The notes: generated from the letters alone by a model not told the origin. A DNA stretch of 64,000 nucleotides from Planctomycetota bacterium (GCA_016713175.1 JADJPQ010000030.1:186001-250000); one strand, 5' to 3'. Counted from the stretch's first letter, positions 51,824 to 61,135 are shown. Numbers and translations are program-made.

Positions 51824-53578
51824 ATGCATTGGCGCAATTCGGTGTTGATCCGCGTGCTCGGGATCTCGGTTGCGGTTCTGTTCGTCGTGCTCGGCGTCGC
51901 GTTCGTGGTGGTCGCCGGTCGCTATCGAACCGATGCCCAGCAGCAGATGGTCGAGAAGGCCGCAGCGTTCACGGCTGTTGCCGACGCCGCGCGCGCCGAG
52001 GCCGCGAAACTGCATGCCGCCGATACGTTCAGGACGGATGAACTGATCGCGGAGTTGCGGCAGATGATCGCGGCCGGGCGTTCCTATCGGGATGCGCGGA
52101 TCTACCCGACCATTCCCGTGGTCGCTGGCTGGTTGGCCGCGAAGTCCGCGGCCGCCAAAGAGAACATCGACTTCCGGATCGTCGCGCACGATGCGCGCAA
52201 TCCGGACAACGATCCGGCGGAGGATCGCGAAGCGGGTGAGTTCCGCAGTGCGATGTTGCGCGAACTGACCGCGCAGACCGAGAAGGGTGGCGAGTCGGCG
52301 ATCGGGCGCGTCGATCCGGCGACCAACCAGTTGCACTACATGCGGGCGATCCGGCTCGAGGAGAACTGCATGCTGTGCCACGGTGATCCGAAGACCAGCC
52401 CGACTGGGGATGGCAAGGACGTGACCGGCTTCCCGATGGAGAATTGGCGGCCGGGCATGGTGCACGGCGCCTACGAAGTCGTCATGCCGATGGCGGCGAC
52501 GGAAGCGCGGCTGGCGGGGTTCCTTTGGGGTGCGATTGGCTGGTCGCTGCCGGTGCTGGTGATCGGTCTGGCCGCTTTCTTTGCGCTGATGCGGCGCGGT
52601 CTGCAACGGCCATTGACCGGCCTGGCGGATCGGTTGCGCGACATCGCCGAGGGCGAAGGCGACCTGACCCAGCGGCTGCGCCTGCCGCATCGCGACGAGA
52701 TCGGCACCGCCGCCGGCTGCTTCGACAAGTTCGTCGGTCGCATCCACGACACGGTGGCGCGAGTGGCCGTCGGCAGCCAACGTATCGACCACGCTTCGCG
52801 GGCAGTGTCCCAGGAAGCCCACCGGCTGGCGCAGGGTGCTTCGCACCATGCGGCGACCATCGAGGAGATCAACGCGTCGCTGTTGGAAGTCAACGGCCTG
52901 GCGGCGCGTACGGCCGACGACTGCAAGCTGGCCGCCGCCGCGTCGGCACGGGCCAGTTCGGCGGCGGCGCAGGGCAACTCCGAGGTCGAGAGGATGAGCC
53001 AGGCGATGGCGGCAATCCGCGAGTCCAGCGAAGCGGTCAACAAGGTCGTCTCCGTGATCCAGACCGTGGCGTTCCAGACCAACCTGCTGGCGTTGAACGC
53101 CGCGGTCGAGGCCGCGCGGGCCGGTGAGGCCGGCAAGGGCTTCGCGGTGGTGGCCGAGGAGGTGCGTGGTCTGGCGCTGCGCAGCGCCAATGCGGCCACC
53201 GAGACCGGCGAACTGATCGGCGAAGCCGCGCGGCGGACGGAGGCGGGCACCCGGATCGTCCAGCAGGTCGCGCAGGTGTTCGGCCAGATCGTGCAGGAGG
53301 CGACGACGGTGAACACGCTGCTCGAGGGCGTCAGCACCGCTGCGGCTTCGCAGAACGCCAACGTCGCCCAGGTCACGCAGGGCGTCACCAGCCTCAGTCA
53401 GATCACCCAGGACAATGCCGCCAGCGCCCAGGAACTGGCGGTGACGGCCAGCGAGACAACCAACCAGATCGCGGCCTTGCGCCAGATGGTCTCGAGCTTC
53501 AAGGTCGATGCCGGATCGCTTGCCGACGCCGGCGTCACTCCCGGCCCTGGGGGTGGCACTGATAGCACGCCGAGCTGA
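51824..53578 (+). CDS. Methyl-accepting chemotaxis protein with c-type haem sensor
   Basis: A 584-residue chemoreceptor: TM1 (about 7-31), a periplasmic DUF3365/Tll0287-like sensor (32-225), TM2 (about 231-253), HAMP (about 260-310) and a signalling coiled coil with the hairpin tip FQTNLLALNAAVEAARAGEAGKGFAVVAEEVRGLA. The sensor contains CMLCH at 182-186, so it should bind one c-type haem covalently. It likely senses a gas ligand or redox state. Its last 44 bases overlap the end of the convergent 19-haem cytochrome gene. No CheW or CheA is in the window. Confidence 0.92.
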   Translation: MHWRNSVLIRVLGISVAVLFVVLGVAFVVVAGRYRTDAQQQMVEKAAAFTAVADAARAEAAKLHAADTFRTDELIAELRQMIAAGRSYRDARIYPTIPVVAGWLAAKSAAAKENIDFRIVAHDARNPDNDPAEDREAGEFRSAMLRELTAQTEKGGESAIGRVDPATNQLHYMRAIRLEENCMLCHGDPKTSPTGDGKDVTGFPMENWRPGMVHGAYEVVMPMAATEARLAGFLWGAIGWSLPVLVIGLAAFFALMRRGLQRPLTGLADRLRDIAEGEGDLTQRLRLPHRDEIGTAAGCFDKFVGRIHDTVARVAVGSQRIDHASRAVSQEAHRLAQGASHHAATIEEINASLLEVNGLAARTADDCKLAAAASARASSAAAQGNSEVERMSQAMAAIRESSEAVNKVVSVIQTVAFQTNLLALNAAVEAARAGEAGKGFAVVAEEVRGLALRSANAATETGELIGEAARRTEAGTRIVQQVAQVFGQIVQEATTVNTLLEGVSTAAASQNANVAQVTQGVTSLSQITQDNAASAQELAVTASETTNQIAALRQMVSSFKVDAGSLADAGVTPGPGGGTDSTPS

Positions 53579-55031
53579 GCCACTGATAACCGTTCACGCG
53601 GCGATGCTTGTCGGCCATCTCGGTCTCGCGGTGGTCGTGACAATGCGTGCAGGAGAACACCGCGACGTTGGTCGGTTCGCGGTGGCATTCGGCGCAACCG
53701 ACCGCATGGTCGCGAGTCGTCGGGAAGCGGTGCGTGAAGGTCGCTGGGCGCCAGGCGGTCGTGCCATGGCATTGCTGGCAGGCCGTGGGCATGCCGATGC
53801 CGGCGTGCGGCGGATTGGTCGCCGCACGGTAGTCGGGGTCGTGACAGGAAGCGCAGTTGGCCGACAGGCCGGTGTAGGTTCCCGGGGTGGTGTGACAGCT
53901 GGCGCAGGTCAGCGCGTGCGCGCCGGTCAGCGGCATCGTCGCCGGGTGCGTGAAGTTCGCCGGCCGCCAGCTGAGCGTCGAGTGGCAGTCCTGGCAGGTC
54001 ATCGGGAAGCCGGCGGCCGCGTGCGCCGGACCGGTCGTCGCCGACCATTCGTCGGCATGGCACGAACTGCAGGTCGGCGTCAGGCCGGCATAGGTGCCCG
54101 GGGCCGTGTGGCAGCGGGAACAAGCGATGGCGTGACCGCCGGTCAACGCGAAGTTCGCCGCGTGGTCGAAGCGGGCGCCGCGGAACGTGGCGATCGAATG
54201 GCAGTTCTCGCAGGTCGTCGGGAACGTCGGCGGCACGTGCTGCGGGTCGCGCGCAGCCGCGTAGTCGTCGTCATGGCAGGCGAAACAGGTCGTCGACAGC
54301 CCGGCGAACGTGCCATTGGTGTGGCAGTCGGCGCAGCGGCGACCGCCGTGGCCCTGCACCAGCGGGAAGCTGGCGGTGTGTTCGAACCGTGCCGGTGCGA
54401 AAGCGAGCGGCGTGTGGCAACGCTGGCAGTCGCCGATCCAGCCGTTGGCGGCGTGATCGGGTGAGGTTGCGCGCACCAGGTCCTGGCCGTGGCAGTGCAC
54501 GCACGCGCTGCTCGCGCCGGCGAAGTTGCCGACCTGCGCCCCCGCGTGGCAGCGAAAGCAGGCGGCGGCGGCATGCGCGCCGACCAACGGGAAGCGGGTG
54601 CGATCGTGCAGCGCGATCGCGGCCGACGGCCGCCAGTTGCTCTCGCCATGGCAGGTGGCGCAGTCGTTGCCGAGTTGGGCCTGGTGCGGGTCGACGTGGC
54701 AGCCACGGCAGCCGCGCGCGGCGAACTGCGCGACCGGGCCGCGATCGTTGTGGCACAGGAGACAGCTCGCGGTGGTGTGGGCGCCGTGCAACGGCACGCC
54801 GGTCTGCTGTTCGTGATCGAACTGGAAGTCGGTGCGCAGGGTCCGCCAATCGCCCCCCACGTGGCACAGTGTGCAGTCGGCCGGGAACCTGTCGTGCGGC
54901 ACCACCGGGCCGAGGTCGCGGCGCCAGCCGTGGCGCGGTGCCAGGTGCGCGCAACCGATCCACAGCAGCAGCGCGACGCCGAGCCAGCGCCAGCGGATCG
55001 GGGTCGTCGGGATCTCGGGTTCGTCGGCCAT
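53535..55031 (-). CDS. Multihaem c-type cytochrome, 19 CxxCH motifs
   Basis: A 498-residue protein with an N-terminal membrane/export helix (about 14-27, LGVALLLWIGCAHLA; the Cys hints at, but does not prove, a lipid anchor). It carries 19 CxxCH haem sites between residue about 53 and the C-terminus, roughly one per 23 residues. Extra His residues (for example in FDHAANFALTGGHAIACSRCH) could serve as distal ligands, giving a long haem wire. Sub-repeats of about 60 residues recur (CxxCHTxPGTYxGLxxxCxSCHxxxxxAxxxPxHAxxGxPxxCQxCH). Last gene of the electron-conduit operon, three bases after the barrel gene. Likely the outer terminus or a periplasmic link. Confidence 0.93.
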   Translation of the reverse strand: MADEPEIPTTPIRWRWLGVALLLWIGCAHLAPRHGWRRDLGPVVPHDRFPADCTLCHVGGDWRTLRTDFQFDHEQQTGVPLHGAHTTASCLLCHNDRGPVAQFAARGCRGCHVDPHQAQLGNDCATCHGESNWRPSAAIALHDRTRFPLVGAHAAAACFRCHAGAQVGNFAGASSACVHCHGQDLVRATSPDHAANGWIGDCQRCHTPLAFAPARFEHTASFPLVQGHGGRRCADCHTNGTFAGLSTTCFACHDDDYAAARDPQHVPPTFPTTCENCHSIATFRGARFDHAANFALTGGHAIACSRCHTAPGTYAGLTPTCSSCHADEWSATTGPAHAAAGFPMTCQDCHSTLSWRPANFTHPATMPLTGAHALTCASCHTTPGTYTGLSANCASCHDPDYRAATNPPHAGIGMPTACQQCHGTTAWRPATFTHRFPTTRDHAVGCAECHREPTNVAVFSCTHCHDHRETEMADKHRRVNGYQWLSSACYQCHPQGRE

Positions 55032-55034
55032 GAT

Positions 55035-56675
55035 TCAGAACCGGTGTTGCAGCCACAGGGTCAGGGCGAACGCGTCCTGCTGATCGCCGAACCAGCGTTC
55101 GCCGGTGATCGCCAGATCGACATCGCCGAGGGGTACGTCGAGCGACAGATCGACGGACTGGCGCGTGTAGGTCGCGGCCCCGCCGAGCAGGTTCTCGGTG
55201 TCGAAGCGGTAGCGGTTCCAGCCGGCGCTGACCTGCACCTCGCCGAACTCGCGGCGCACGCGAACGCGCGAACCAGGCCCAGCCCAGAAGCCGCCGCTGT
55301 TCTGGAACAGGGTCACCATGATCGTGGTGTCGGTGCCGAGCGCGTCGGCCCAGTCGGCGCCGACCTCGCCGGAATGCCCTTGCCGATCCTGGTCCCACCA
55401 GGCGTCGCCACGTGCCGACAAGCGCAGATCGGTCAGCGGCCGCCACCAGGCATCGATGCCGATGCGATCGACACGGCCATCGCGGATCAGTTCGTCGGGC
55501 AACGCGACGTACTCGTCGCGAAGCAGTTGCGGCCAGGAGAAGTGCGATGCAGTGGCGCCCAGCCCGAACTTGCGCTCGTCGAAGCGGGCTTGCAGCAGCG
55601 CATGGCTTGGTTCGATGGTGGACTCGAGATCGTCCTTGGCCGTGTGCAGATCGACGCGCGCCGTGCCGAACAGCCAGAATCCGCCACCCGATCGATACTG
55701 CGCGCGCAGCACCGCGAGATCGCGATCGGGATCGCCGTGATGCCAGGTCTTCTGCAGCCCGGCGGTCCACGACCACCGCCGCTGCCGTGGTTCGGTCCAG
55801 TCGACGAACGCATGCACACCGAGATCCTCGCCGGTGTCGCGGGCCGGGAACGGCCGCGGCCAGCTGCCGGCACCGCCACCGAGGCGCCAGCCATCGTCGA
55901 ACTGCGCGATCGCCTCGACGCCGTCCAGCAGGCCCAGTTCGGGCAGCGCGTCGCTGTAGAAACGGCCGAACTCGAGCCGCAGGGGCGCGTACTCTTCGGT
56001 GCCGGTCGCGTACGACAGCAGGTCCAACCGGCCGTTGGTGTCGTCGCTGTCGTCGGCATCCTGCAGGCGCAGGCGACGGTGATCGAGATCGCCCGCGAAG
56101 CGCACCAGGCCGCCGTCGCCGAACGGATTGCGCCAGGTCGCCTCGACGCCGAGCCGACCGAGCAACCAATCGCTGGCCCGCCCGTCGCCCTGATCCCGAT
56201 TCCACAGCGCGAGCAGGTGGGCGCGGCCATGCAGATCGCTCGGTCGCGAGCGTGGATCGCTGCGGAAGGCCGGGGCAAGCAACGGATCCTCCGGTCGGCG
56301 ATCGCCCTCGATCCGGGTCCACGGCGGGTGGGCCGGGTTGTTCGGACGGGTCGGCTTGCGGCCGGCATCATCGCGCGTCGGGGCGACGGACGCTTCGCCG
56401 CGCGTGCCGATCGCCGGGGTCTCGATCCCGGGCGGCAGGTCGACGCGCGCCGAGGTTGCGGTGACGACGAGAACATCGAGTTCGAGCGGCCCACCCGGCG
56501 GGAACAGCCGAACACGGGTGCCGGTGGCGAGTCCGTCGTCCCGGCCCTTGTCGAGATAGAGACTGCGGCCGGCGACCGAGGTGACCACCACCTCCACCGA
56601 CCGGTTGTCCTGCGCGCGCAGAGCGGCGGCAGCGAGCACGCCGATGGCGACGCCGATGGCGCGGTACCGGGTCAT
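55035..56675 (-). CDS. Outer-membrane beta-barrel of a porin-cytochrome conduit
   Basis: A 546-residue exported protein. The signal peptide (AAALRA|Q) is followed by a small SH3-like domain (about 25-95, YLDKGRDDGLATGTRVRLF) and a Pro/Arg linker. From about residue 150 comes a long series of alternating amphipathic strands rich in Trp/Tyr/Arg (LLGRLGVEATWRNPFGDGGLVRFAGDLDH, ...WFGDQQDAFALTLWLQHRF). The final residue is Phe, the classic outer-membrane protein signature. It lies between two multihaem cytochrome genes, and its ATG overlaps the stop of the 23-haem gene (56672-56675). I infer that it forms the sheath letting haems cross the outer membrane. Confidence 0.82.
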   Translation of the reverse strand: MTRYRAIGVAIGVLAAAALRAQDNRSVEVVVTSVAGRSLYLDKGRDDGLATGTRVRLFPPGGPLELDVLVVTATSARVDLPPGIETPAIGTRGEASVAPTRDDAGRKPTRPNNPAHPPWTRIEGDRRPEDPLLAPAFRSDPRSRPSDLHGRAHLLALWNRDQGDGRASDWLLGRLGVEATWRNPFGDGGLVRFAGDLDHRRLRLQDADDSDDTNGRLDLLSYATGTEEYAPLRLEFGRFYSDALPELGLLDGVEAIAQFDDGWRLGGGAGSWPRPFPARDTGEDLGVHAFVDWTEPRQRRWSWTAGLQKTWHHGDPDRDLAVLRAQYRSGGGFWLFGTARVDLHTAKDDLESTIEPSHALLQARFDERKFGLGATASHFSWPQLLRDEYVALPDELIRDGRVDRIGIDAWWRPLTDLRLSARGDAWWDQDRQGHSGEVGADWADALGTDTTIMVTLFQNSGGFWAGPGSRVRVRREFGEVQVSAGWNRYRFDTENLLGGAATYTRQSVDLSLDVPLGDVDLAITGERWFGDQQDAFALTLWLQHRF

Positions 56676-58654
56676 CTGCGGCGGTCCTTCGGCACGGCGG
56701 CATGGCAGTCGGCGCAGGTGGTGCCGAGCGGGCGGTAGCGCGTCACCGGGCCGGCTCCGGTCGCGACGCTGGGATGGCAACTCGCGCAGGCGAGTCGCCG
56801 ATGGGCGTCGTCGAGCGCGAAGCGGCTGTGGCGTTGGTGATCGAACGTCAGGTCGGCGAACCGCGTCTGTTGGTGGCAACGCGCGCAGTCGGTGGTGCCG
56901 GCGACCGCGAACTGGCCGGCGTGGACGTCCTGGTGGCAGTCGGCGCACTTGCTGCCCAGGGCCTTGCCGAATCGCCGACCGGTGGCGTCCGGTTGGTCGA
57001 GACGTTCGTGGCAGCGGTTGCACGCCAGCGCGGCATGCGCATCGCGCAGTGCGAAACCGGTCCAGCGCGCGTGATCGAAGTCCACGGCGACTGGCGCGAA
57101 CGCCCGTTCGTCATGGCAGCGAGCGCAGTCGGTGCGACCGGCGATCGCGGTCGGATGGGCAGCGCCGTCGAACCGGCCGCCATGTGGATCGCGGTGGCAG
57201 TCGGCGCAGCGGGTCTTGGTGCCGTCAAAGCGGCGGATGCCGTCGATGACGCGATCGTGGCAGCGGCGGCAGGCCACGGCGGTGTGGGCGTCGCGCAGCG
57301 GGAACGACGCCGTGGCGTGGGCGGTCGCATCGAACGCCGGCGGCGAGAAACGGGTCGGCTCGTGGCAGGCGGTGCACTCGGCAAAGGCCGGGGTTGTCGC
57401 GAACTGCGCGCCATGCGGGTCAGCGTGACAGCCACTGCAAGCGGCCGCGGTCCGGCCCGGGTAACGGGCGTTCCAGAGCCGTTTCTCGCGCGGGTGACAG
57501 GTTGCACAAGCCGCGCGGTCGTGCGGCGGCGTCAGCGCGAAGCCGATGCGCGCGTGGGCGGTCGCGGCGACGGTGGCGTCGGCAAAGCGTTGGTGAGTGT
57601 CGCTGTGGCACTCGCCACAAGCAGCGTCGGCGGGGCCTGCCATCAGGGTCGCGCGGTGCGGCGAGGCGTGGCAGCGCCCACAATCGGTCGACACCGGGGC
57701 GTCACCGGTCCAGCGATTGGGCTGGGTGCCAGTGCCGTGGCAGTCCAGGCAGTCGACGGCAGCGTGCGGCCCGGTCAGCCCCGGACCGAAGTGGTGGTGG
57801 TTGGCAGACGTGATCGTGTGCGCCGGGAACGACTCGGTCGTGTGGCATCGCGCACAGTCGGCGGCGGCACGGATCGGCAGTCGGCCGTTGGCAGTGGCGA
57901 TTCTCGGCTCGTGCGGATCGGCGTGGCAGTCGACGCAGGCTCGGACTGGACCCTGGTGCTGTTGCAGAGCCGCGATCGCGTGGTCACCGGTCGCCGGATG
58001 GCATTGATCGCAGCGACGGTTCGCATGGGCCTGCCTCAGCGGGAAGCGGTCGTGGCGGAAACCCGGAGCGTTTGCGAACGGCTGTTCCTGGCCATGGCAG
58101 TGGGCGCAGTCGCTGCCATAGGCGCCGCGGTGCACGTCGTCGTGGCAGTTCGCGCAGGTCTGCTGCAGCCCGAGCCATCGACCGCCGGACGGCGGTGCCG
58201 GCGACTCCGCCTGCTGGTGACATTGCGCGCACTCCAGGCGCGTGTGCGCGCCGCCCAGGGCGAACCCCGCGACGTGCCGGTGGTCGTACTCGGTGCGGAC
58301 CGTGATGCCGGCACGGGTGAAGGCGTGCTCGGACAGCAACCGGGTTGCCGCACCGTGGTGTTCGGGATGGCAGCTGGCGCAGGCGCTGGCCAGGTCGCGC
58401 GGCATGGCACCGTGCAGCCCGCGATTGGCTGCCATCTGGGCGGCGATCGGGCGATGGCATTCCGTGCATGACTCGGCACTGATGCCGGCGCCGCGGACGT
58501 GGCAGCGTTCGCAGGTGCCCTGTGGACCGATGGCGGCGGCGTGGGCCGGGTGCAGCGGTCCAGGCCCCGAACGCGCCGGCTGCAGTTCCCAGGCCAGGAC
58601 GCCGAGCACGACGGCGAGCGACAGTCCGGTCAGCAACCAGGTCGCCGCCCTCAT
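56672..58654 (-). CDS. Multihaem c-type cytochrome, 23 CxxCH motifs
   Basis: A 660-residue protein with an N-terminal hydrophobic helix (about 4-22, ATWLLTGLSLAVVLGVLAWEL), then 23 CxxCH sites from residue about 48 to the end, about one per 27 residues. Units such as CARCHxxxxFAxxxxDFDHxxxxxFALxDAHxxLACxxCH recur, each supplying a haem pair and nearby His ligands. With the 19-haem partner the operon encodes 42 haems. It overlaps both neighbours (ATGA at 58651-58654 and 56672-56675). Probably the periplasmic wire from the inner-membrane oxidoreductase to the barrel. Confidence 0.93.
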   Translation of the reverse strand: MRAATWLLTGLSLAVVLGVLAWELQPARSGPGPLHPAHAAAIGPQGTCERCHVRGAGISAESCTECHRPIAAQMAANRGLHGAMPRDLASACASCHPEHHGAATRLLSEHAFTRAGITVRTEYDHRHVAGFALGGAHTRLECAQCHQQAESPAPPSGGRWLGLQQTCANCHDDVHRGAYGSDCAHCHGQEQPFANAPGFRHDRFPLRQAHANRRCDQCHPATGDHAIAALQQHQGPVRACVDCHADPHEPRIATANGRLPIRAAADCARCHTTESFPAHTITSANHHHFGPGLTGPHAAVDCLDCHGTGTQPNRWTGDAPVSTDCGRCHASPHRATLMAGPADAACGECHSDTHQRFADATVAATAHARIGFALTPPHDRAACATCHPREKRLWNARYPGRTAAACSGCHADPHGAQFATTPAFAECTACHEPTRFSPPAFDATAHATASFPLRDAHTAVACRRCHDRVIDGIRRFDGTKTRCADCHRDPHGGRFDGAAHPTAIAGRTDCARCHDERAFAPVAVDFDHARWTGFALRDAHAALACNRCHERLDQPDATGRRFGKALGSKCADCHQDVHAGQFAVAGTTDCARCHQQTRFADLTFDHQRHSRFALDDAHRRLACASCHPSVATGAGPVTRYRPLGTTCADCHAAVPKDRRR

Positions 58655-60999
58655 CGGTCACCACCGCCGAACAGCCGGCCGAGGTCGACACTGCCGAAGC
58701 GCGTTGCCGTGACGATGTGCGCAATCGTCAGCAGCAACAGCAGCAGCGCGAGCCAGCGGTGCAGGTAGCGCCAGGTCGCCAGCAGCGCGCGCAGTTCCTC
58801 GTGATGCGTGACTTGCAGCGCGAGACGGTGAGCCTGTTGCGCGAGCCCGAGCACTCGCGTGATCTCGCTCTGCGGCACGTCTTCGGCCAGCCCGCGCGCG
58901 CGCAGCGAACGGAGTTGCCGGCGCAAACGCGCTTGGCCGCGTACCAGCGCGATGACCCTGGCGAAGAAGCCGCGGCCCAGCGATTCGCCGGCGACCAGGT
59001 TCTCGACGTGCGCTCGCACTTCGGCACCAAACCCCCGACCGTGGCGGTCCCATTCACTGGCCAGCGCCGTCACTCGAGCGCCGAGTTCTTCGAGGTCCTG
59101 CTGCCGGCCGTTTTGCGCGCGCGGTACGAACGCATAGAACCAGCGGCCGACGACGCCGGCACCGACGACGATGGCCATCACCAACAGGGCGTGACCGCCG
59201 ACTGAATCGCGGATGTGGAACCCGGCGTGCAGCCAGGCGCACAGCAGGGCGCCGAGTCCGGAGGCGATGTGCAGCGCCATCCAGGACCGCAGCGAGCCGG
59301 GCAGCCAACCGCCAAGCCTTGGGGCACGCCGGATCAGATAGACCAGATTGATCGCGAACAGGGTAGTCGCGGCCAGGGCGGCCCACAGGCCAGGCGGACC
59401 CTGCGGCCGCAGCAGTTCGTGCGCCGCGGCGAAGGTCCGCTGGTCGGCGGTCAGGTCGTAGTACTCGCGCCAGTACCAGCGGATCGCGACCAGACCCAGG
59501 AGTCCGGTCAACGTCAGCGCCAGTGCCACCAGCAAGCCGGTGCCGCGATCGGTGCCTGGAACCGCCTGCGGTCGGAGGGCTGGATCGAACGACACGCCCG
59601 CCGTCTGCAGCAGCGGGAATGGCGGTGTGCCGCCGGCGAACACGAACACGTCGTCGATCGGCAGTTCGATCGTGCCGTGGGCGGCCTCGGCGGTCACCCG
59701 CAGTGTCACCGTGTCGGCGGTGATCGCGAGCGGTTCGCTGTCGAACAGCACGTGCACGGCCTTGGCCGCCATCGCGGCGGCGATGCGCTGCTCGTTGCGC
59801 GCCTTCAACCGCGAGAACGCGCCCTTGCGGTAGCTCAGCGTCACCGTGTTGGTGCCCTGTTCGGCGAGTGCCAGGGCCGCTTCGACGGCACTGTCACCAC
59901 CGCCGACGATCAGGATCGTGCGTCGTTGGTAGCTCTCGGCGTCGAGCAGCGCGTGGGCGACGTGCGGCAGGTCTTCGCCGGGGATGCCGAGGCGGCGCGG
60001 TGAACCGCGACGGCCGAGAGCGAGGCAGACGTTGCGGACGCGGAAGGTCTGCCCGGTGCTGTGGACGGTGAACACGCCGCTGGTCGGATCGCGATCGATG
60101 CCCGTCACGGCAATCCCCGTGCGGACCGGGAGTTCGTGTTCTTGCGCCAACCGCTCCCACAGGGTCACCAGCTCTTCCTTGCGGAAGCTGGTCTGCGTCA
60201 GCCGCCCGTGGAGCGGCAGCTCCATCGGTTGCGTCATCACCAGCTTGCGGCGCGGGTAGGCGGCGACGGTGCCGCCGACGCCGGCCGCCTGATCGATCGC
60301 CAGGAACTGCAGCCCGCGTTCGCGGGCCGACAGCGCACAGGCGAGGCCCGCCGGGCCCATGCCGACGATCAGCAGGTCGAGCGGCGTCGTTGCCGTCGCG
60401 GGCTCGGCAGCAGCAGCAAGCGATCCGGCGGTCCCGCCGCCGGCGCTGTGCACGGCGACGCGCGGACGTCGCGCCGTGTTGGCGTATGGCGCCGCGGGTG
60501 CGGCAACCAGACGACGCGCGACCTCGGCGGCGACCTGGACACCGTGTTGGACCGCAGTGCGGACCAGCGCGAAGCCGGTGATCTCGCCGGCCAGGAACAG
60601 GCCCGGTACGCCGACGGCCTGCAGACGTTCATCGATCGCCGGCAGGTCGTTGCGACCCTGCAGATCTCCGAGGGTCAGCGAGATCGCGCCGGTAGGACAC
60701 GCCTCGGCGCAGCGGCCGTGACCCACACAACGCGCTCCGTGCACGACCATGGCCTGCCCGTAAGCGACCCCGAGCACGCCTTCCTCGGGGCAAGCCCGCA
60801 CGCAGGCGCCGCAGCCGATGCAGCTCGACAGATCGATCGCCGGGTGCTGCAACCGGGCTTGATGGCTGCCGCGCGAGCGGGCCAGGGACCGTTCGGCCAG
60901 GCTGTTCTTGAAGTGGCGAAGCTCGGCGCGGCGCCGCAAGACTGCGGCGAGCGCGAACGTCAGCAGGCCAAGAGGCAGGGTCCAGAACAGCCAGGGCAC
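58651..60999 (-). CDS. Fe-S/FAD/di-haem-b membrane oxidoreductase fusion
   Basis: A 782-residue protein with four parts: an N-terminal TM helix (1-20); a double ferredoxin domain (60-105) with CIGCGACVRACP (Cys60, 63, 66, 70) and CVGHGRCAEACP (Cys91, His94, Cys97, Cys101, where His replaces the second Cys); a thioredoxin-reductase-like flavoprotein with two dinucleotide folds (IVGMGPAGLACA, near 210, and IVGGGDSAVEAAL, near 350); and five C-terminal TM helices. Two of these carry HX13H pairs (HIASGLGALLCAWLH and HRWLALLLLLLTIAH), the pattern of ligands for two b haems. GTG 60999 starts the operon. I infer NAD(P)H- or quinol-linked electron export. Confidence 0.9.
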   Translation of the reverse strand: MPWLFWTLPLGLLTFALAAVLRRRAELRHFKNSLAERSLARSRGSHQARLQHPAIDLSSCIGCGACVRACPEEGVLGVAYGQAMVVHGARCVGHGRCAEACPTGAISLTLGDLQGRNDLPAIDERLQAVGVPGLFLAGEITGFALVRTAVQHGVQVAAEVARRLVAAPAAPYANTARRPRVAVHSAGGGTAGSLAAAAEPATATTPLDLLIVGMGPAGLACALSARERGLQFLAIDQAAGVGGTVAAYPRRKLVMTQPMELPLHGRLTQTSFRKEELVTLWERLAQEHELPVRTGIAVTGIDRDPTSGVFTVHSTGQTFRVRNVCLALGRRGSPRRLGIPGEDLPHVAHALLDAESYQRRTILIVGGGDSAVEAALALAEQGTNTVTLSYRKGAFSRLKARNEQRIAAAMAAKAVHVLFDSEPLAITADTVTLRVTAEAAHGTIELPIDDVFVFAGGTPPFPLLQTAGVSFDPALRPQAVPGTDRGTGLLVALALTLTGLLGLVAIRWYWREYYDLTADQRTFAAAHELLRPQGPPGLWAALAATTLFAINLVYLIRRAPRLGGWLPGSLRSWMALHIASGLGALLCAWLHAGFHIRDSVGGHALLVMAIVVGAGVVGRWFYAFVPRAQNGRQQDLEELGARVTALASEWDRHGRGFGAEVRAHVENLVAGESLGRGFFARVIALVRGQARLRRQLRSLRARGLAEDVPQSEITRVLGLAQQAHRLALQVTHHEELRALLATWRYLHRWLALLLLLLTIAHIVTATRFGSVDLGRLFGGGDR

Positions 61000-61135
61000 G
61001 AGTGCTTCGCCAATTCAACAGGTGTGCCAGGGTCGACCCGTCGTCGGGCCCGGCATGCAGCGCTACGCCGGGCGGCTGTCTGGCGGCCCGCACTTCGTCC
61101 GGCGCTCGCGAGTTCTCCGGCCGCACTGCGCGAAC

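Noticed and set aside
53535..58654. Multihaem repeats as a CRISPR or DNA-repeat array
   Set aside because: The repetition is at protein level (CxxCH units); DNA copies are divergent and in frame, with no constant repeat or spacer structure.
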